Assembly: GCF_018614205.1 (NCBI RefSeq)
Contig: NZ_JAGGOS010000039.1
Location: forward strand, 1-36,931
DNA from: Streptomyces sp. ISL-36
GTDB taxonomy: Bacteria > Actinomycetota > Actinomycetes > Streptomycetales > Streptomycetaceae
Direction of reading: 5' to 3'
Length of the DNA: 36,931 nucleotides
Part shown: positions 1 to 7,001 of the stretch, piece after piece
Layout of the letters: each line of letters starts with the position of its first letter
Position numbering within the stretch: the first letter of the stretch is position 1
Notes under the pieces: model-generated
What the model was told of the DNA's origin: nothing
Seen by the model: the letters and a program-made list of their open reading frames with translations, nothing else
The model's database searches: none
Position numbers and translations under genes: made by a program

Positions 1-70
1 GCCTCGCCCCGGGGGTCGCAGCCCGCCGGGACCGACGGGGGCCGACCCGCCGCCGACCCGGGGCGAGGGC
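1..70. repeat. Long imperfect inverted repeat at window edge
   Basis: The segment 1-18 (gcctcgccccgggggtcg) is nearly the reverse complement of 54-69, leaving a loop of about 35 bases. The stretch is extremely GC-rich and no gene is recognisable in it. It may be part of the transcription-termination zone between rpsN and the gene beyond the window edge. The function is unknown. Confidence 0.4.
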
Positions 71-97
71 TGCCCCGCCCCGGGGGCCACGGGGGCC

Positions 98-118
98 GAC
101 GGGGGCACCGCCCCCGTC
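98..118 (-). terminator. Hairpin at the end of rpsN
   Basis: GACGGGGGC (98-106) pairs perfectly with GCCCCCGTC (110-118) across a 3-base loop, and the structure overlaps the rpsN stop codon (117-119). There is no T-tract, which is usual for Streptomyces terminators. It probably ends the leftward rpmB-rpsN transcript. Confidence 0.5.
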
Positions 119-422
119 ACCAGGAAGCTTTACGTACCCCCGGTAGGAACCCCGCGTGTGCCTGTTCCCGCAGCCGGACCCGTGAGATGCCGAACTTGCG
201 CAGGTGGCCGCGCGGCCTGCCGTCCACCGCGTCCCGGTTGCGTACCCGCGTCGCGCTCGCGTCCCGGGGCTGGCGCCGCAGCTCCCGTACCGCCGCCTCC
301 CGTTCGGCCTCCGGCGTGGACGGCCGGCGGATGATCTCCTTCAGCTCCGCCCGCCGGCGGGCGTACCGCTCCACCACGGTCTTCCGGCGCTCGTTGCGCG
401 CGATCTTGCTCTTCTTCGCCAT
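117..422 (-). CDS. rpsN: 30S ribosomal protein S14, zinc-independent paralogue
   Basis: A 101-residue S14 of the long bacterial type. It begins [14 protein letters not shown] and ends in the conserved [15 protein letters not shown]...[11 protein letters not shown] tail, which packs in the head of the small subunit. The protein has no cysteine, so it lacks the CxxC pairs of zinc-binding S14 and belongs to the C-minus class that replaces the zinc form in zinc-starved actinobacteria. Its ATG (420-422) overlaps the rpmB stop (TGATG), so the two are translationally coupled. Every ribosomal gene in this island is of the C-minus type, which makes Zur control very likely (known for the family, inferred here). 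Confidence 0.95.
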   Translation of the reverse strand: MAKKSKIARNERRKTVVERYARRRAELKEIIRRPSTPEAEREAAVRELRRQPRDASATRVRNRDAVDGRPRGHLRKFGISRVRLREQAHAGFLPGVRKASW

Positions 423-658
423 CAGACCTTCACCCCCCGCGCGCGGATCCGTGCCACAGCGGCCTCGATCCCGATCGTGTCGACGGTCTTGATCGCGCGG
501 GCGCTCAGCGTCAGCCGGACGTGCCGCCCCTCGCTGGGCAGCCAGTAGCGCTTCTTCTGGATGTTCGGGTCGAAGCGCCGTGACGTACGGCGGTGGGAGT
601 GCGAGATGCGGTTGCCGAATCCGGGCTGGGCGCCGGTCAGCTGGCAGTGGGCGGACAA
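422..658 (-). CDS. rpmB: 50S ribosomal protein L28, zinc-independent paralogue
   Basis: A 78-residue L28 recognisable from [18 protein letters not shown] and the C-terminal [15 protein letters not shown]. It holds a single cysteine (residue 5) and no CxxC pair, so it is a zinc-free paralogue. The start is TTG at 656-658. It is chosen because the canonical N-terminus MSAHC begins there and a GGAGAGG Shine-Dalgarno sequence lies upstream (reverse complement of 669-675). It is the first gene of a two-gene leftward operon with rpsN and is divergent from rpmG across a 63-bp AT-rich promoter segment. Confidence 0.93.
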   Translation of the reverse strand: MSAHCQLTGAQPGFGNRISHSHRRTSRRFDPNIQKKRYWLPSEGRHVRLTLSARAIKTVDTIGIEAAVARIRARGVKV

Positions 659-684
659 GGGTGACCTACCTCTCCGAGCGATTA

Positions 685-714
685 TTGGTAATGGGAACCA
701 TGTTCATTTACTCT
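685..714 (+). promoter_or_regulatory. Candidate Zur-controlled promoter, probably leaderless for rpmG
   Basis: A TTGGTA -35 (685-690) and TACTCT -10 (709-714) are separated by 18 bases. The -10 ends only 7 bases before the rpmG ATG at 722 and no Shine-Dalgarno sequence precedes it, so the transcript probably starts at or next to the ATG. Between the hexamers lies TGGGAACCATGTTCA (692-706), which agrees with my remembered actinobacterial Zur-box consensus at about 10 of 15 positions. An overlapping candidate is 686-700. The segment is markedly AT-rich and probably also drives rpmB leftward. Operator identity is inferred. Confidence 0.6.
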
Positions 715-721
715 ACACACC

Positions 722-886
722 ATGGCCCGCAACGAACTCCGCCCGATCATCAAGCTCCGGTCCACCGCCGGCACCGGCTACACCTACGTCACCCGCAAGA
801 ACCGCCGGAACGACCCCGACCGCCTCACCCTGCGCAAGTTCGACCCGGTCGCCGGCCGCCACGTCGACTTCCGAGAGGAGCGCTGA
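722..886 (+). CDS. rpmG: 50S ribosomal protein L33, zinc-independent paralogue
   Basis: A 54-residue L33 ([20 protein letters not shown]...), too short for a typical gene-calling cutoff but complete, with the family motifs [14 protein letters not shown] and LRKFDP. It has no cysteine, whereas zinc-binding L33 has two CxxC pairs, so it is the C-minus form. The ATG at 722 is probably at or near the transcript 5' end, since there is no ribosome-binding site. The stop is 7 bases before rpmE, and the GAGAGGAG at its 3' end is the Shine-Dalgarno sequence of rpmE, so the two are in one operon. Confidence 0.93.
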   Translation: MARNELRPIIKLRSTAGTGYTYVTRKNRRNDPDRLTLRKFDPVAGRHVDFREER

Positions 887-893
887 ACACCCC

Positions 894-1160
894 ATGCAGC
901 ACGGCATCCACCCGCCCTACGCCCCCGTCGTCTTCCGCGACAAGGCGGCCGACTTCGCCTTCCTGACCCGCTCCACGCTCACCAGCGACAGGACCGTGGA
1001 GTGGGAGGACGGCAACACCTACCCCGTCGTCGACGTCGAGATCTCCTCGGCGAGCCACCCCTTCTACACCGGCACCGCGCGCGTGCTCGACACCGCCGGC
1101 CGGGTGGAGCGCTTCGAGCGGCGTTACGGCCGCAGGGACGATCGGCGCGAGGCGCGCTGA
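894..1160 (+). CDS. rpmE2: 50S ribosomal protein L31 type B
   Basis: An 88-residue type B L31. The sequence [20 protein letters not shown], then a FLTRST stretch and [16 protein letters not shown], is diagnostic. Type B L31 lacks the CxxC zinc motif, and none is present here. In actinobacteria this form displaces zinc-bound L31 from ribosomes when zinc is short, releasing zinc. The ATG at 894 follows GAGAGGAG (873-880). The stop TGA overlaps the ATG of the CobW-like gene (TGATG at 1158-1162), giving tight coupling. Confidence 0.95.
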   Translation: MQHGIHPPYAPVVFRDKAADFAFLTRSTLTSDRTVEWEDGNTYPVVDVEISSASHPFYTGTARVLDTAGRVERFERRYGRRDDRREAR

Positions 1161-2308
1161 TGTCTCCCGGCCTCTCCGTCGCCGTCGTCGCAGGACTCCA
1201 CTCCGACGCCCGCCGCGCCGCCGTGGACCGGCTCCTCGCCACCGTCCCGGGCAGCGTCGCGCTCCACCACGACCTCGCGACGGCCCCGGCGACCGGGACG
1301 GTCGCCCGGACCGTGCGCGACGCCACCGGTCTCCTCGCCACCGACGAGACCCCCCTCGTCAACGACTGCGCCTGCTGCGCCCTGCGCGAGGACCTGGTCC
1401 CGGAGCTGGAGCGGCTCGCCGACGCCGGACTCACCCGTCTCGCGGTGGTCGAACTGTGGGACTCGGTGGAGCCCAAGGCGATGGCCGAGGTCGTCGCCGC
1501 GGCCGGACTGCGGCTCACCGCCGTGATCACCGTCGTCGACCCGGCCCTCGTCCTGCCGTACCTCGGCAACGGCGACGACCTCGCCGACGCCGGGCTCGCG
1601 GCGGCCGCCACCGACCAGCGGACCGTCGCCGACACCTGGGCGCGCCAGCTGGAGTACGCCCCCGTCCTGGCCGTCCTCGTCAACCCCGACGCCGACGACG
1701 AGGACCGGGCCCTCCTCGCCCAGCTCCACCCCACTGCGCGGCGGATTCCCTTCGGGGACCGGGACGGCGGTACGGAACTGGCCGCCGCCGCGCTCGCCGG
1801 ATTCGACGTCGAGGCCGCCGCGGCCGCCCAGCACCCCGCGTGCGCGCTGCTGCCGCAGGATGCGGACGCGAGCGGCGTCGCCACCTTCGTCTGGCACCAC
1901 CACCGCCCCTTCCATCCCGAGCGCCTGTACGCTGCTCTGGAGGACCTGACCTGCGCCGCGGCCCGCAGTCGGGGGCGGTTCTGGCTCGCCGACAAGCCCG
2001 ACACCCTGCTCGCCTGGGACGCGGCGGGCGGCGCCCTCTGTGTCGAGAGCGCCGGGCCCTGGCTGGCCTCGCTGCCCGACGCCGCCTGGGAGATGGTCCC
2101 GCCGGTACGGCGGGCGGCCGCCGCCCTCGACTGGCATCCCGAGCACGGCGACCGCTGTCAGCACCTCGTCTTCACCTCACCCGGCCTGGACCGCGAGGGT
2201 CTGGCCGAGGTCCTCGACTCCTGTCTGCTCACCGATGCCGAGTACGCGGCCGGACGTGACGCCTGGAAGCTGCTCCCGCCCGCCTTCGACTCCCTCCTGG
2301 AGGTCTGA
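1160..2308 (+). CDS. CobW/COG0523-like protein with degenerate GTPase motifs
   Basis: A 382-residue protein of the CobW / zinc-metallochaperone family, which normally uses GTP hydrolysis to insert metal into client proteins. The family CxCC metal motif is present as CACC (residues 70-73). The C-terminal CobW domain is clear (FVWHHHRPFHPERL, then a RSRGRFWLADK stretch). However, the Walker A segment reads AGLHSDAR (11-18) in place of GxxGxGKT, the switch region is VELWDSVEPK, and the NKxD base-recognition motif has become NPDAD (175-179). GTP binding is therefore probably lost. It sits between rpmE2 and rpsR, overlapping the former and 3 bases from the latter. A zinc-stress role is inferred from context. 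Confidence 0.85.
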   Translation: MSPGLSVAVVAGLHSDARRAAVDRLLATVPGSVALHHDLATAPATGTVARTVRDATGLLATDETPLVNDCACCALREDLVPELERLADAGLTRLAVVELWDSVEPKAMAEVVAAAGLRLTAVITVVDPALVLPYLGNGDDLADAGLAAAATDQRTVADTWARQLEYAPVLAVLVNPDADDEDRALLAQLHPTARRIPFGDRDGGTELAAAALAGFDVEAAAAAQHPACALLPQDADASGVATFVWHHHRPFHPERLYAALEDLTCAAARSRGRFWLADKPDTLLAWDAAGGALCVESAGPWLASLPDAAWEMVPPVRRAAAALDWHPEHGDRCQHLVFTSPGLDREGLAEVLDSCLLTDAEYAAGRDAWKLLPPAFDSLLEV

Positions 2309-2311
2309 CCC

Positions 2312-2551
2312 GTGCCCCCCAAGCCCCCTCGCAAGCCCGCCAAGCCGCGCCCGAACCCGCTGGACCGGGACGGCATCACGTACATCGACTACAAGGACAC
2401 CGATCTGCTGCGGAAGTTCATCTCCGACCGGGGGAAGATCCGCAGCCGTAGGGTGACGCGGGTGAGCGCGCAGCAGCAGCGGCAGATCGCCCTGGCGGTG
2501 AAGAACGCACGGGAGATGGCGCTCTTGCCCTACTCGTCGGTAGCCCGCTAG
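2312..2551 (+). CDS. rpsR: 30S ribosomal protein S18, zinc-independent paralogue
   Basis: A 79-residue S18 paralogue with the family core [44 protein letters not shown] (visible as shorter motifs YKDTDLL and [13 protein letters not shown]). It is cysteine-free. It starts at GTG 2312, three bases after the CobW-like stop, so it is translated from the same message. It is the last gene of the rpmG-rpmE2-cobW-rpsR operon, and the whole set is a classic C-minus ribosomal replacement cluster. Confidence 0.95.
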   Translation: MPPKPPRKPAKPRPNPLDRDGITYIDYKDTDLLRKFISDRGKIRSRRVTRVSAQQQRQIALAVKNAREMALLPYSSVAR

Positions 2552-2582
2552 CACGCTGAGTCGTGTAGTCGCTACGCCACCC

Positions 2583-2601
2583 CGCGTGCACGTGCATCTG
2601 C
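2583..2601 (+). promoter_or_regulatory. Shared 19-bp element upstream of the DUF397 gene
   Basis: CGCGTGCACGTGCATCTGC, containing the perfect palindrome TGCACGTGCA (2587-2596). Exactly the same 19 bases occur in reverse complement at 3602-3620 upstream of the ATPase gene, and in both places a CAGTGG follows shortly downstream (2607-2612 here). Here the element lies just upstream of where a -35 would fall for the TATGAT -10 at 2627-2632. It is probably the binding site of the XRE regulator of this module (inference). Confidence 0.6.
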
Positions 2602-2626
2602 TCATGCAGTGGCATATGAACACAGC

Positions 2627-2632
2627 TATGAT
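2627..2632 (+). promoter_or_regulatory. Candidate -10 for the DUF397 gene
   Basis: TATGAT, a near-consensus -10 hexamer in a locally AT-rich segment, 45 bases upstream of the GTG start. No good -35 is visible at the expected spacing, which would fit activation or repression through the element at 2583-2601. Confidence 0.4.
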
Positions 2633-2676
2633 CCGAGGAAGTTGACACCTGCACCAAGCGTCTCGGGGAGCTACCA

Positions 2677-2919
2677 GTGCATCATGCGCATCACGCGTAC
2701 AACGGCATGGCGGCCACCGAACTTCGCGGTGTCGTCTGGCAGAAGAGCAGGCACAGCAACTCCCAGGGCTCTTGCGTCGAGTTCGCGAAGCTGCCCGGGG
2801 GGAACGTCGCCGTACGCAACTCGCGCCACCCGGAAGGGCCCGCGCTGGTCTACACGCCCGCCGAGATAGAGGCGCTGCTTCTCGGCGTGAAGGACGGGGA
2901 GTTCGACCACCTCGTCTGA
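2677..2919 (+). CDS. DUF397 small protein of a WhiJ-type module
   Basis: An 80-residue DUF397 protein. The body has the family signature VVWQKSRHSNSQGSCVEFA, then VAVRNSRHPEGPALVYTPAEIEALL. DUF397 proteins are small partners of XRE/DUF5753 regulators in Streptomyces (WhiJ/AbaA-like and Scr1/Scr2-like pairs), which affect development and antibiotic production. The GTG start at 2677 is supported by GGGGAG (2665-2670), and the N-terminus MHHAHHAYNG is histidine-rich. It faces the ATPase gene across a strong bidirectional terminator, and the XRE gene lies 0.9 kb away. The molecular function of DUF397 is not firmly established. Confidence 0.9.
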   Translation: MHHAHHAYNGMAATELRGVVWQKSRHSNSQGSCVEFAKLPGGNVAVRNSRHPEGPALVYTPAEIEALLLGVKDGEFDHLV

Positions 2920-2934
2920 AACGGACACACGCGA

Positions 2935-2974
2935 GCGAAGGGCCCCGGCGTCCACATCCGCCGGGGCCCTTCGC
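2935..2974. terminator. Strong bidirectional terminator
   Basis: A perfect 16-bp stem, GCGAAGGGCCCCGGCG (2935-2950) and CGCCGGGGCCCTTCGC (2959-2974), with an 8-base loop. A further GGACAC/GTGTCC pairing lies outside it. It falls between the convergent DUF397 and ATPase genes and can serve both. Confidence 0.85.
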
Positions 2975-2995
2975 GTGTCCATGGGGGTGGGGGTG

Positions 2996-3502
2996 CTACT
3001 CCACGCCCAGCCGGAACAGCGCCCACACCACCTTGCCCTGGAGCGTCCCGGCCAGCGGATGCCAGCCCCAGCCGTCGCTGAAGGAGTCGACCAGGAACAG
3101 TCCGCGGCCCGATTCGGCCGCGCCGTCCTCCTCGCCCTTCCGCGTCTCCGGGCTCTTGTGGCTCGGGTCGCGCACCGCGCACACCAGACGGCCGGTCCAG
3201 CGCATCAGGTGCAGGCGGACCGGAGGGTTCTGGCCCTCCTCGCGGGACGTCTGCGGCGCGTCCGGCGGCAGAGCGTGCCGCAGGGCGTTGGTGACGAGCT
3301 CGGAGACGACCAGGGCGACGTCGTCGAAGCGTTCCGTGAGATCCCACCGCGTGAGCGTCGACTGCGTGAACTTCCGCGCGCCGCGCACCGCTTCGTAACG
3401 GGGTGGCAGGGCGCAGGAGGCGGAGGTGGAGACGGCCGCGGGATCGATCGGTGGAAGCCCCTGCCGTAACGGCTCGAGCATGGTCGATCCATTCGTCCCC
3501 AT
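2996..3502 (-). CDS. RsbW-like ATP-binding protein (HATPase_c_2)
   Basis: A 168-residue single-domain GHKL ATPase of the anti-sigma-factor/serine kinase type. The N box is ELVTNALRHA (E68, N72), the G1 aspartate lies in AVRDPS (D112), and the G2 region is ESGRGLFLVDSFSDGWGW (130-147). The start ATG at 3502 is preferred over upstream in-frame codons because a GGGAG lies 8-12 bases before it and the upstream extension is not family-like. Such ATPases are the third member of WhiJ/DUF397 modules. They may sequester a sigma or anti-sigma factor, but no partner is visible here. The promoter carries the same 19-bp element as the DUF397 gene. Confidence 0.88.
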   Translation of the reverse strand: MGTNGSTMLEPLRQGLPPIDPAAVSTSASCALPPRYEAVRGARKFTQSTLTRWDLTERFDDVALVVSELVTNALRHALPPDAPQTSREEGQNPPVRLHLMRWTGRLVCAVRDPSHKSPETRKGEEDGAAESGRGLFLVDSFSDGWGWHPLAGTLQGKVVWALFRLGVE

Positions 3503-3601
3503 GCGAGGCACTCCCGGGAATCGCGACTGTGGTGCGACAACACGAACGAGTACGCAGCTGCGCGGGGTCCATGGTTCCGAATGCGACCACTGGATGCAAG
3601 G

Positions 3602-3620
3602 GCAGATGCACGTGCACGCG
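3602..3620 (-). promoter_or_regulatory. Second copy of the shared 19-bp element
   Basis: The reverse complement of this segment is identical to 2583-2601 and includes the palindrome TGCACGTGCA (3607-3616). On the minus strand it is followed by CAGTGG (3587-3592), as in the other copy. It lies 100 bases upstream of the ATPase ATG and about 180 bases upstream of the divergent XRE gene, so it could serve both. The rest of the 299-bp gap 3503-3801 holds no gene that I can support. Confidence 0.6.
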
Positions 3621-3801
3621 CCGGACCTGTCCATCGCCGCGCCGATTCTGTGCATATCTTCTACGGACCACTTTCGTCGTGATCGTGAACTCGCCCCGAA
3701 CTTGCCCTCTTTCCGTAATCGAATGTGTACGCGCTGAAGCGTTTGGTGGCAGAATCCGGGGGCCACGGGGGCCCCGGAAGCGTGAAGGAGAGGCTGAAGC
3801 C

Positions 3802-4674
3802 GTGACCGCAGTCGAATCGAGCGGAGCGAGCGGGAGCGTGGTGCGGCGCATCCTGCTGGGTTCGCAGCTGAGGCGGTTGCGCGAATCGCGCGGCATCACC
3901 CGCGAGGCGGCCGGCTACTCGATCCGCGCGTCCGAATCCAAGATCAGCCGTATGGAGTTGGGAAGGGTGAGCTTCAAGGCCAGGGACGTCGAGGACCTGC
4001 TCACGCTCTACGGCGTCAGCGACGAGATGGAGCGCGGCTCGCTCCTCGGGCTCGCCCGCGAGGCCAACGTGGCCGGGTGGTGGCACAGCTTCGGCGACGT
4101 GCTGCCCGGCTGGTTCCAGACGTACATCGGCCTGGAGGGCGCCGCCTCCCTCATCCGTGTCTACGAAGTCCAGTTCGTCCACGGCCTGTTGCAGACCGAG
4201 GCGTACGCACACGCCGTCGTCAGCCGCGGCATGCCCGACGCCTCGCACGCCGAGATCGACCGCCGGGTCGCGCTGCGCCTGGAGCGCCAGAAGGTCCTCG
4301 TCTCCGAGAGCGCGCCGCAGTTCCACGCGGTGCTCGACGAGGCCGCGCTGCGCCGCCCCTACGGCGACCGCTCGGTGATGCGCGGCCAGTTGAGGCATCT
4401 CATCGAGATCTCCGAGCACGCGAACGTCACGCTCCAGGTCATGCCCTTCAGCTTCGGCGGGCACGCCGGCGAGAGCGGCGCGTTCACCATGCTGAGCTTC
4501 CCGGAGTCGGACCTCTCCGACGTCGTCTACCTGGAGCAGCTCACCAGCGCCCTCTACCTCGACAAGCGCGAGGAGGTCGGCCAGTACGCGCGCGTCATGG
4601 AGCGGCTGCGCGAGGACAGTCCCGATCCGGCCGAAAGTCGCGATCTCCTCCGGGGACTCATTCAACTCACCTGA
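3802..4674 (+). CDS. XRE-family regulator with DUF5753 domain (WhiJ-like)
   Basis: A 290-residue transcription regulator. An N-terminal helix-turn-helix (about residues 18-72: LGSQLRRLRESRGITREAAGYS and ISRMELGRVSFKARDVEDLL) is followed by a DUF5753 sensor domain (about 95-280: GWFQTYIGLEGAAS, VQFVHGLLQTEAYA, HAVLDEAALRRPYG). This architecture is that of WhiJ and Scr1 proteins, which pair with DUF397 partners. The GTG start at 3802 has GGAGAGG 9-15 bases upstream, and longer in-frame starts run through promoter DNA. It is likely the DNA-binding member acting on the 19-bp elements (inference). Confidence 0.92.
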   Translation: MTAVESSGASGSVVRRILLGSQLRRLRESRGITREAAGYSIRASESKISRMELGRVSFKARDVEDLLTLYGVSDEMERGSLLGLAREANVAGWWHSFGDVLPGWFQTYIGLEGAASLIRVYEVQFVHGLLQTEAYAHAVVSRGMPDASHAEIDRRVALRLERQKVLVSESAPQFHAVLDEAALRRPYGDRSVMRGQLRHLIEISEHANVTLQVMPFSFGGHAGESGAFTMLSFPESDLSDVVYLEQLTSALYLDKREEVGQYARVMERLREDSPDPAESRDLLRGLIQLT

Positions 4675-4750
4675 CTCATCAGTACGATGACGTGACATCA
4701 GTTCGCGCCTGTACCGACGTCCGCCACCGCGGGTTAAGGGGTCTCGTTCC

Positions 4751-6214
4751 ATGTCCATGGCCTACTTCACCGACCTGGCCCACCAGTACATAGACGGCGA
4801 GTGGAAGCCCGGCAGTGGCTCGTGGGACATCGTCGACTTCAACCCGTACACCGGGGAGAAGCTCGCCTCGATCACCGTCGCCACCGCCGAAGAGGTCGAT
4901 CGCGCCTACCGTGCCGCCGAGCGCGCCCAGGCCGCATGGGCCGAGACCAACCCGTACACCCGCCGGCTGGTCTTCGAGCGCGCCCTGAGGATCGTCGAGG
5001 AGCGCGAGAGGGAGATCGCCGACACGATCGTCGCCGAGCTCGGCGGTACGCGCCTGAAGGCGGCCTTCGAGCTCCACCTCGCCAAGGAGTTCCTGCGCGA
5101 GGCGGTCCAGCTGGCGCTGCGCCCCGAGGGCCGGATCCTGCCCTCCCCGGTCGACGGCAAGGAGAACCGCGTCTACCGCCTCCCGGTCGGCGTCGTCGGT
5201 GTCATCTCCCCCTTCAACTTCCCCTTCCTGCTGTCGATCAAGTCGGTCGCGCCCGCGCTCGCGCTGGGCAACGCGGTCGTCCTCAAGCCGCACCAGAACA
5301 CCCCGATCTGCGGTGGCACGCTCGTCGCGAAGGTTCTGGAGGAGGCCGGTCTGCCGGCCGGTCTGCTGAACGTCGTCGTCACCGACATCGCCGAGATCGG
5401 CGACGCTCTGCTGACCCACCCGATCCCGAAGGTCATCTCCTTCACCGGCTCCGACAAGGTCGGCCGCCATGTCGCCACCGTCTGCGCGCAGAACTTCAAG
5501 CACGCCGTCCTCGAACTCGGCGGCAACAGCGCGCTGATCGTCCTCGACGACGCCGATGTCGACTACGCGGTGGACGCGGCCGTCTTCAGCCGCTTCGTGC
5601 ACCAGGGGCAGGTCTGTATGGCCGCCAACCGCATCCTGGTGGACCGGACGCTGGAGGCGGAGTTCACCGAGAAGTTCGTCGCGAAGGTGAAGACCCTGCG
5701 CGTCGGCGACCCGGCCGACCCCGCCACCCACATCGGCCCGCTGATCAACTCCCAGCAGGCGGAGGCCGTCTCGGCGCTCGTCGAGCAGACGGTCGCGAGC
5801 GGTGCGACGGCGCTGCTGCACGGTTCGGCGGACGGCAACGTCGTCTCCCCGTCGGTCCTCGGCGGCCTCCCGGCCGACGCCCCCGTGCTCTCGCAGGAGA
5901 TCTTCGGCCCGGTGGCCCTGATCGTCCCCTTCGACGGCGAGGAGGAGGCGGTGCGGATCGCCAACGACACGCCCTACGGGCTGAGCGGCGCCGTGCACAC
6001 CGGCGACATCGAGCGGGGTGTACGGGTCGCGAAGCGGATCCACACCGGCATGATCCACATCAACGACGGCACGGTGCACGACGAGCCGATCGTGCCGTTC
6101 GGTGGCGAGAAGAACTCGGGCATCGGACGGCTGAACGGCGACTCGATGATCGACGCCTTCACCACCCAGAAGTGGATCTCGGTCCAGCACGGCCGGAGCC
6201 GTTTCCCGTTCTAG
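4751..6214 (+). CDS. NAD(P)-dependent aldehyde dehydrogenase
   Basis: A 487-residue ALDH-superfamily enzyme that oxidises an aldehyde to the acid. Catalytic residues are in place: N156 (SPFNFP), E255 (LELGGN) and nucleophile C289 (GQVCMA). The NAD-binding segment is VVLKPHQNTP, with FTGSDKVGRHV. The start MSMAYFTDLAHQYIDGEW at 4751 follows AAGGGG (4736-4741). The overall sequence resembles benzaldehyde / aromatic-aldehyde dehydrogenases, but the substrate cannot be read from the sequence. It is a single gene with its own upstream region (4675-4750), which holds the direct repeat CATCAGT and could bind a regulator. Confidence 0.92.
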   Translation: MSMAYFTDLAHQYIDGEWKPGSGSWDIVDFNPYTGEKLASITVATAEEVDRAYRAAERAQAAWAETNPYTRRLVFERALRIVEEREREIADTIVAELGGTRLKAAFELHLAKEFLREAVQLALRPEGRILPSPVDGKENRVYRLPVGVVGVISPFNFPFLLSIKSVAPALALGNAVVLKPHQNTPICGGTLVAKVLEEAGLPAGLLNVVVTDIAEIGDALLTHPIPKVISFTGSDKVGRHVATVCAQNFKHAVLELGGNSALIVLDDADVDYAVDAAVFSRFVHQGQVCMAANRILVDRTLEAEFTEKFVAKVKTLRVGDPADPATHIGPLINSQQAEAVSALVEQTVASGATALLHGSADGNVVSPSVLGGLPADAPVLSQEIFGPVALIVPFDGEEEAVRIANDTPYGLSGAVHTGDIERGVRVAKRIHTGMIHINDGTVHDEPIVPFGGEKNSGIGRLNGDSMIDAFTTQKWISVQHGRSRFPF

Positions 6215-6264
6215 CCTGGCCCCAAGGCCCGGCCCCGGCCCTTGGCTCTTCCTTCAGGTCCTGT

Positions 6265-6293
6265 CCCTTCAGGACAGTAGCTGTCCTGAAGGG
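6265..6293. terminator. Perfect 13-bp hairpin downstream of the ALDH gene
   Basis: CCCTTCAGGACAG (6265-6277), loop TAG, CTGTCCTGAAGGG (6281-6293). It is the middle member of a cluster: a weaker CCAAGG/CCTTGG pairing at 6222-6245 precedes it and another strong hairpin follows. The short loop and position suggest a terminator for the ALDH gene. The symmetry would also fit an operator for the DinB gene. Confidence 0.6.
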
Positions 6294-6300
6294 TCCGTAG

Positions 6301-6343
6301 CGTGAGGGGTGTCGGGAAGGAGACCTCCCCGGCACCCCTCACG
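6301..6343. terminator. Second strong hairpin, leader of the DinB gene
   Basis: CGTGAGGGGTG (6301-6311) pairs with CACCCCTCACG (6333-6343), extended inward by five further pairs (one of them G-U) to about 16 bp around a 10-base loop that contains AAGGAG. It ends 35 bases before the DinB ATG. It could terminate the ALDH transcript or act as a leader structure. Confidence 0.5.
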
Positions 6344-6378
6344 TCGTTCACGAACGAAGGCACGAAAGGCGGACAACC

Positions 6379-6918
6379 ATGGTTGCTCTTGTTCCCGCGG
6401 AGGCCCAGGGTGACGAGCGCGGAGCGTTCCTCAACTTCGTCGAGGCCCAGCGCGCCGCGATCCGTCGCGCCGCCCTCGGGCTGTCCGAGGAGCAGGCGGC
6501 GAGCCGTCCCAGCGCGAGCGAGCTCAGCCTGTCCGGCCTGATCAAGCACGTCGCCGAGATGGAGCTGAACTGGCTCCGGCTGGCCCAGCAGCGCCCGAAC
6601 GAGAAGCGGCGGACCCGGGAGACCTGGGGCGACGCCTTCCGGCTCATGGACGGCGAGACCATTACGCAGATGCTCGACTTCTGGGACGGCGTGGCGAAGG
6701 AGACCGAGGAGCTGGTGCGGTCCGTGCCCAGCCTGGACGACACCTTCCCGCTGCCCGAGGCCCCCTGGTTCCCGAAGGACGGGCGGGTGTCGATGCGCTG
6801 GATGCTGCTCCACCTCGTCCAGGAGATGGGGCGGCACGCCGGACACGCGGACATCGTCCGGGAATCCCTGGACGGCAAGACCTCGTTCGAGCTGATCGCG
6901 ATGGAGCAGGGGGACTGA
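6379..6918 (+). CDS. DinB/DUF664-family metal-binding protein
   Basis: A 179-residue four-helix-bundle protein of the DinB superfamily (DUF664 branch). Candidate metal ligands are H57 (LIKHVAEMELNW) and the cluster H145, H153 and H156 (LLHLVQEMGRHAGHADIVRE), which matches the family pattern. Actinobacterial relatives include mycothiol-dependent enzymes and uncharacterised stress proteins. No substrate can be assigned. The ATG at 6379 is preceded by AAAGGCGG. It is monocistronic, flanked by hairpins upstream and by the inverted end of the Tn3-like relic 21 bases downstream. Confidence 0.85.
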   Translation: MVALVPAEAQGDERGAFLNFVEAQRAAIRRAALGLSEEQAASRPSASELSLSGLIKHVAEMELNWLRLAQQRPNEKRRTRETWGDAFRLMDGETITQMLDFWDGVAKETEELVRSVPSLDDTFPLPEAPWFPKDGRVSMRWMLLHLVQEMGRHAGHADIVRESLDGKTSFELIAMEQGD

Positions 6919-6939
6919 CCCTCGTACGCTCGCACTCCG

Positions 6940-6971
6940 GCCCCGGGGAACAGTGGAACAGCCGTTGGCGC
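6940..6971 (+). repeat. Left terminal inverted repeat of the Tn3-family relic
   Basis: Thirty-two bases beginning GCCCCGGGGAACAGTGGAAC match the reverse complement of 8823-8854 with two mismatches. The shared block GATCTTG follows on the inner side in both ends (at slightly different spacing). The GGGGAAC start and 30-40 bp length are typical of Tn3-family ends. The 5-base flanks are inverted (GCCCC/GGGGC), not direct, so no target duplication is visible. Confidence 0.8.
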
Positions 6972-7001
6972 CGCTGGCGATCTTGTCGTCAGCGGCGGCA
7001 G

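Noticed and set aside
2677..4674. Classical toxin-antitoxin locus
   Set aside because: DUF397/XRE pairs can behave in that way, but the three genes here are on different strands with no toxin motif. A developmental or sigma-related module fits better.
3661..4758. Long leftward frame over the XRE gene
   Set aside because: Composition is typical of an antisense shadow at high GC, and the opposite strand holds a clear XRE-DUF5753 protein.
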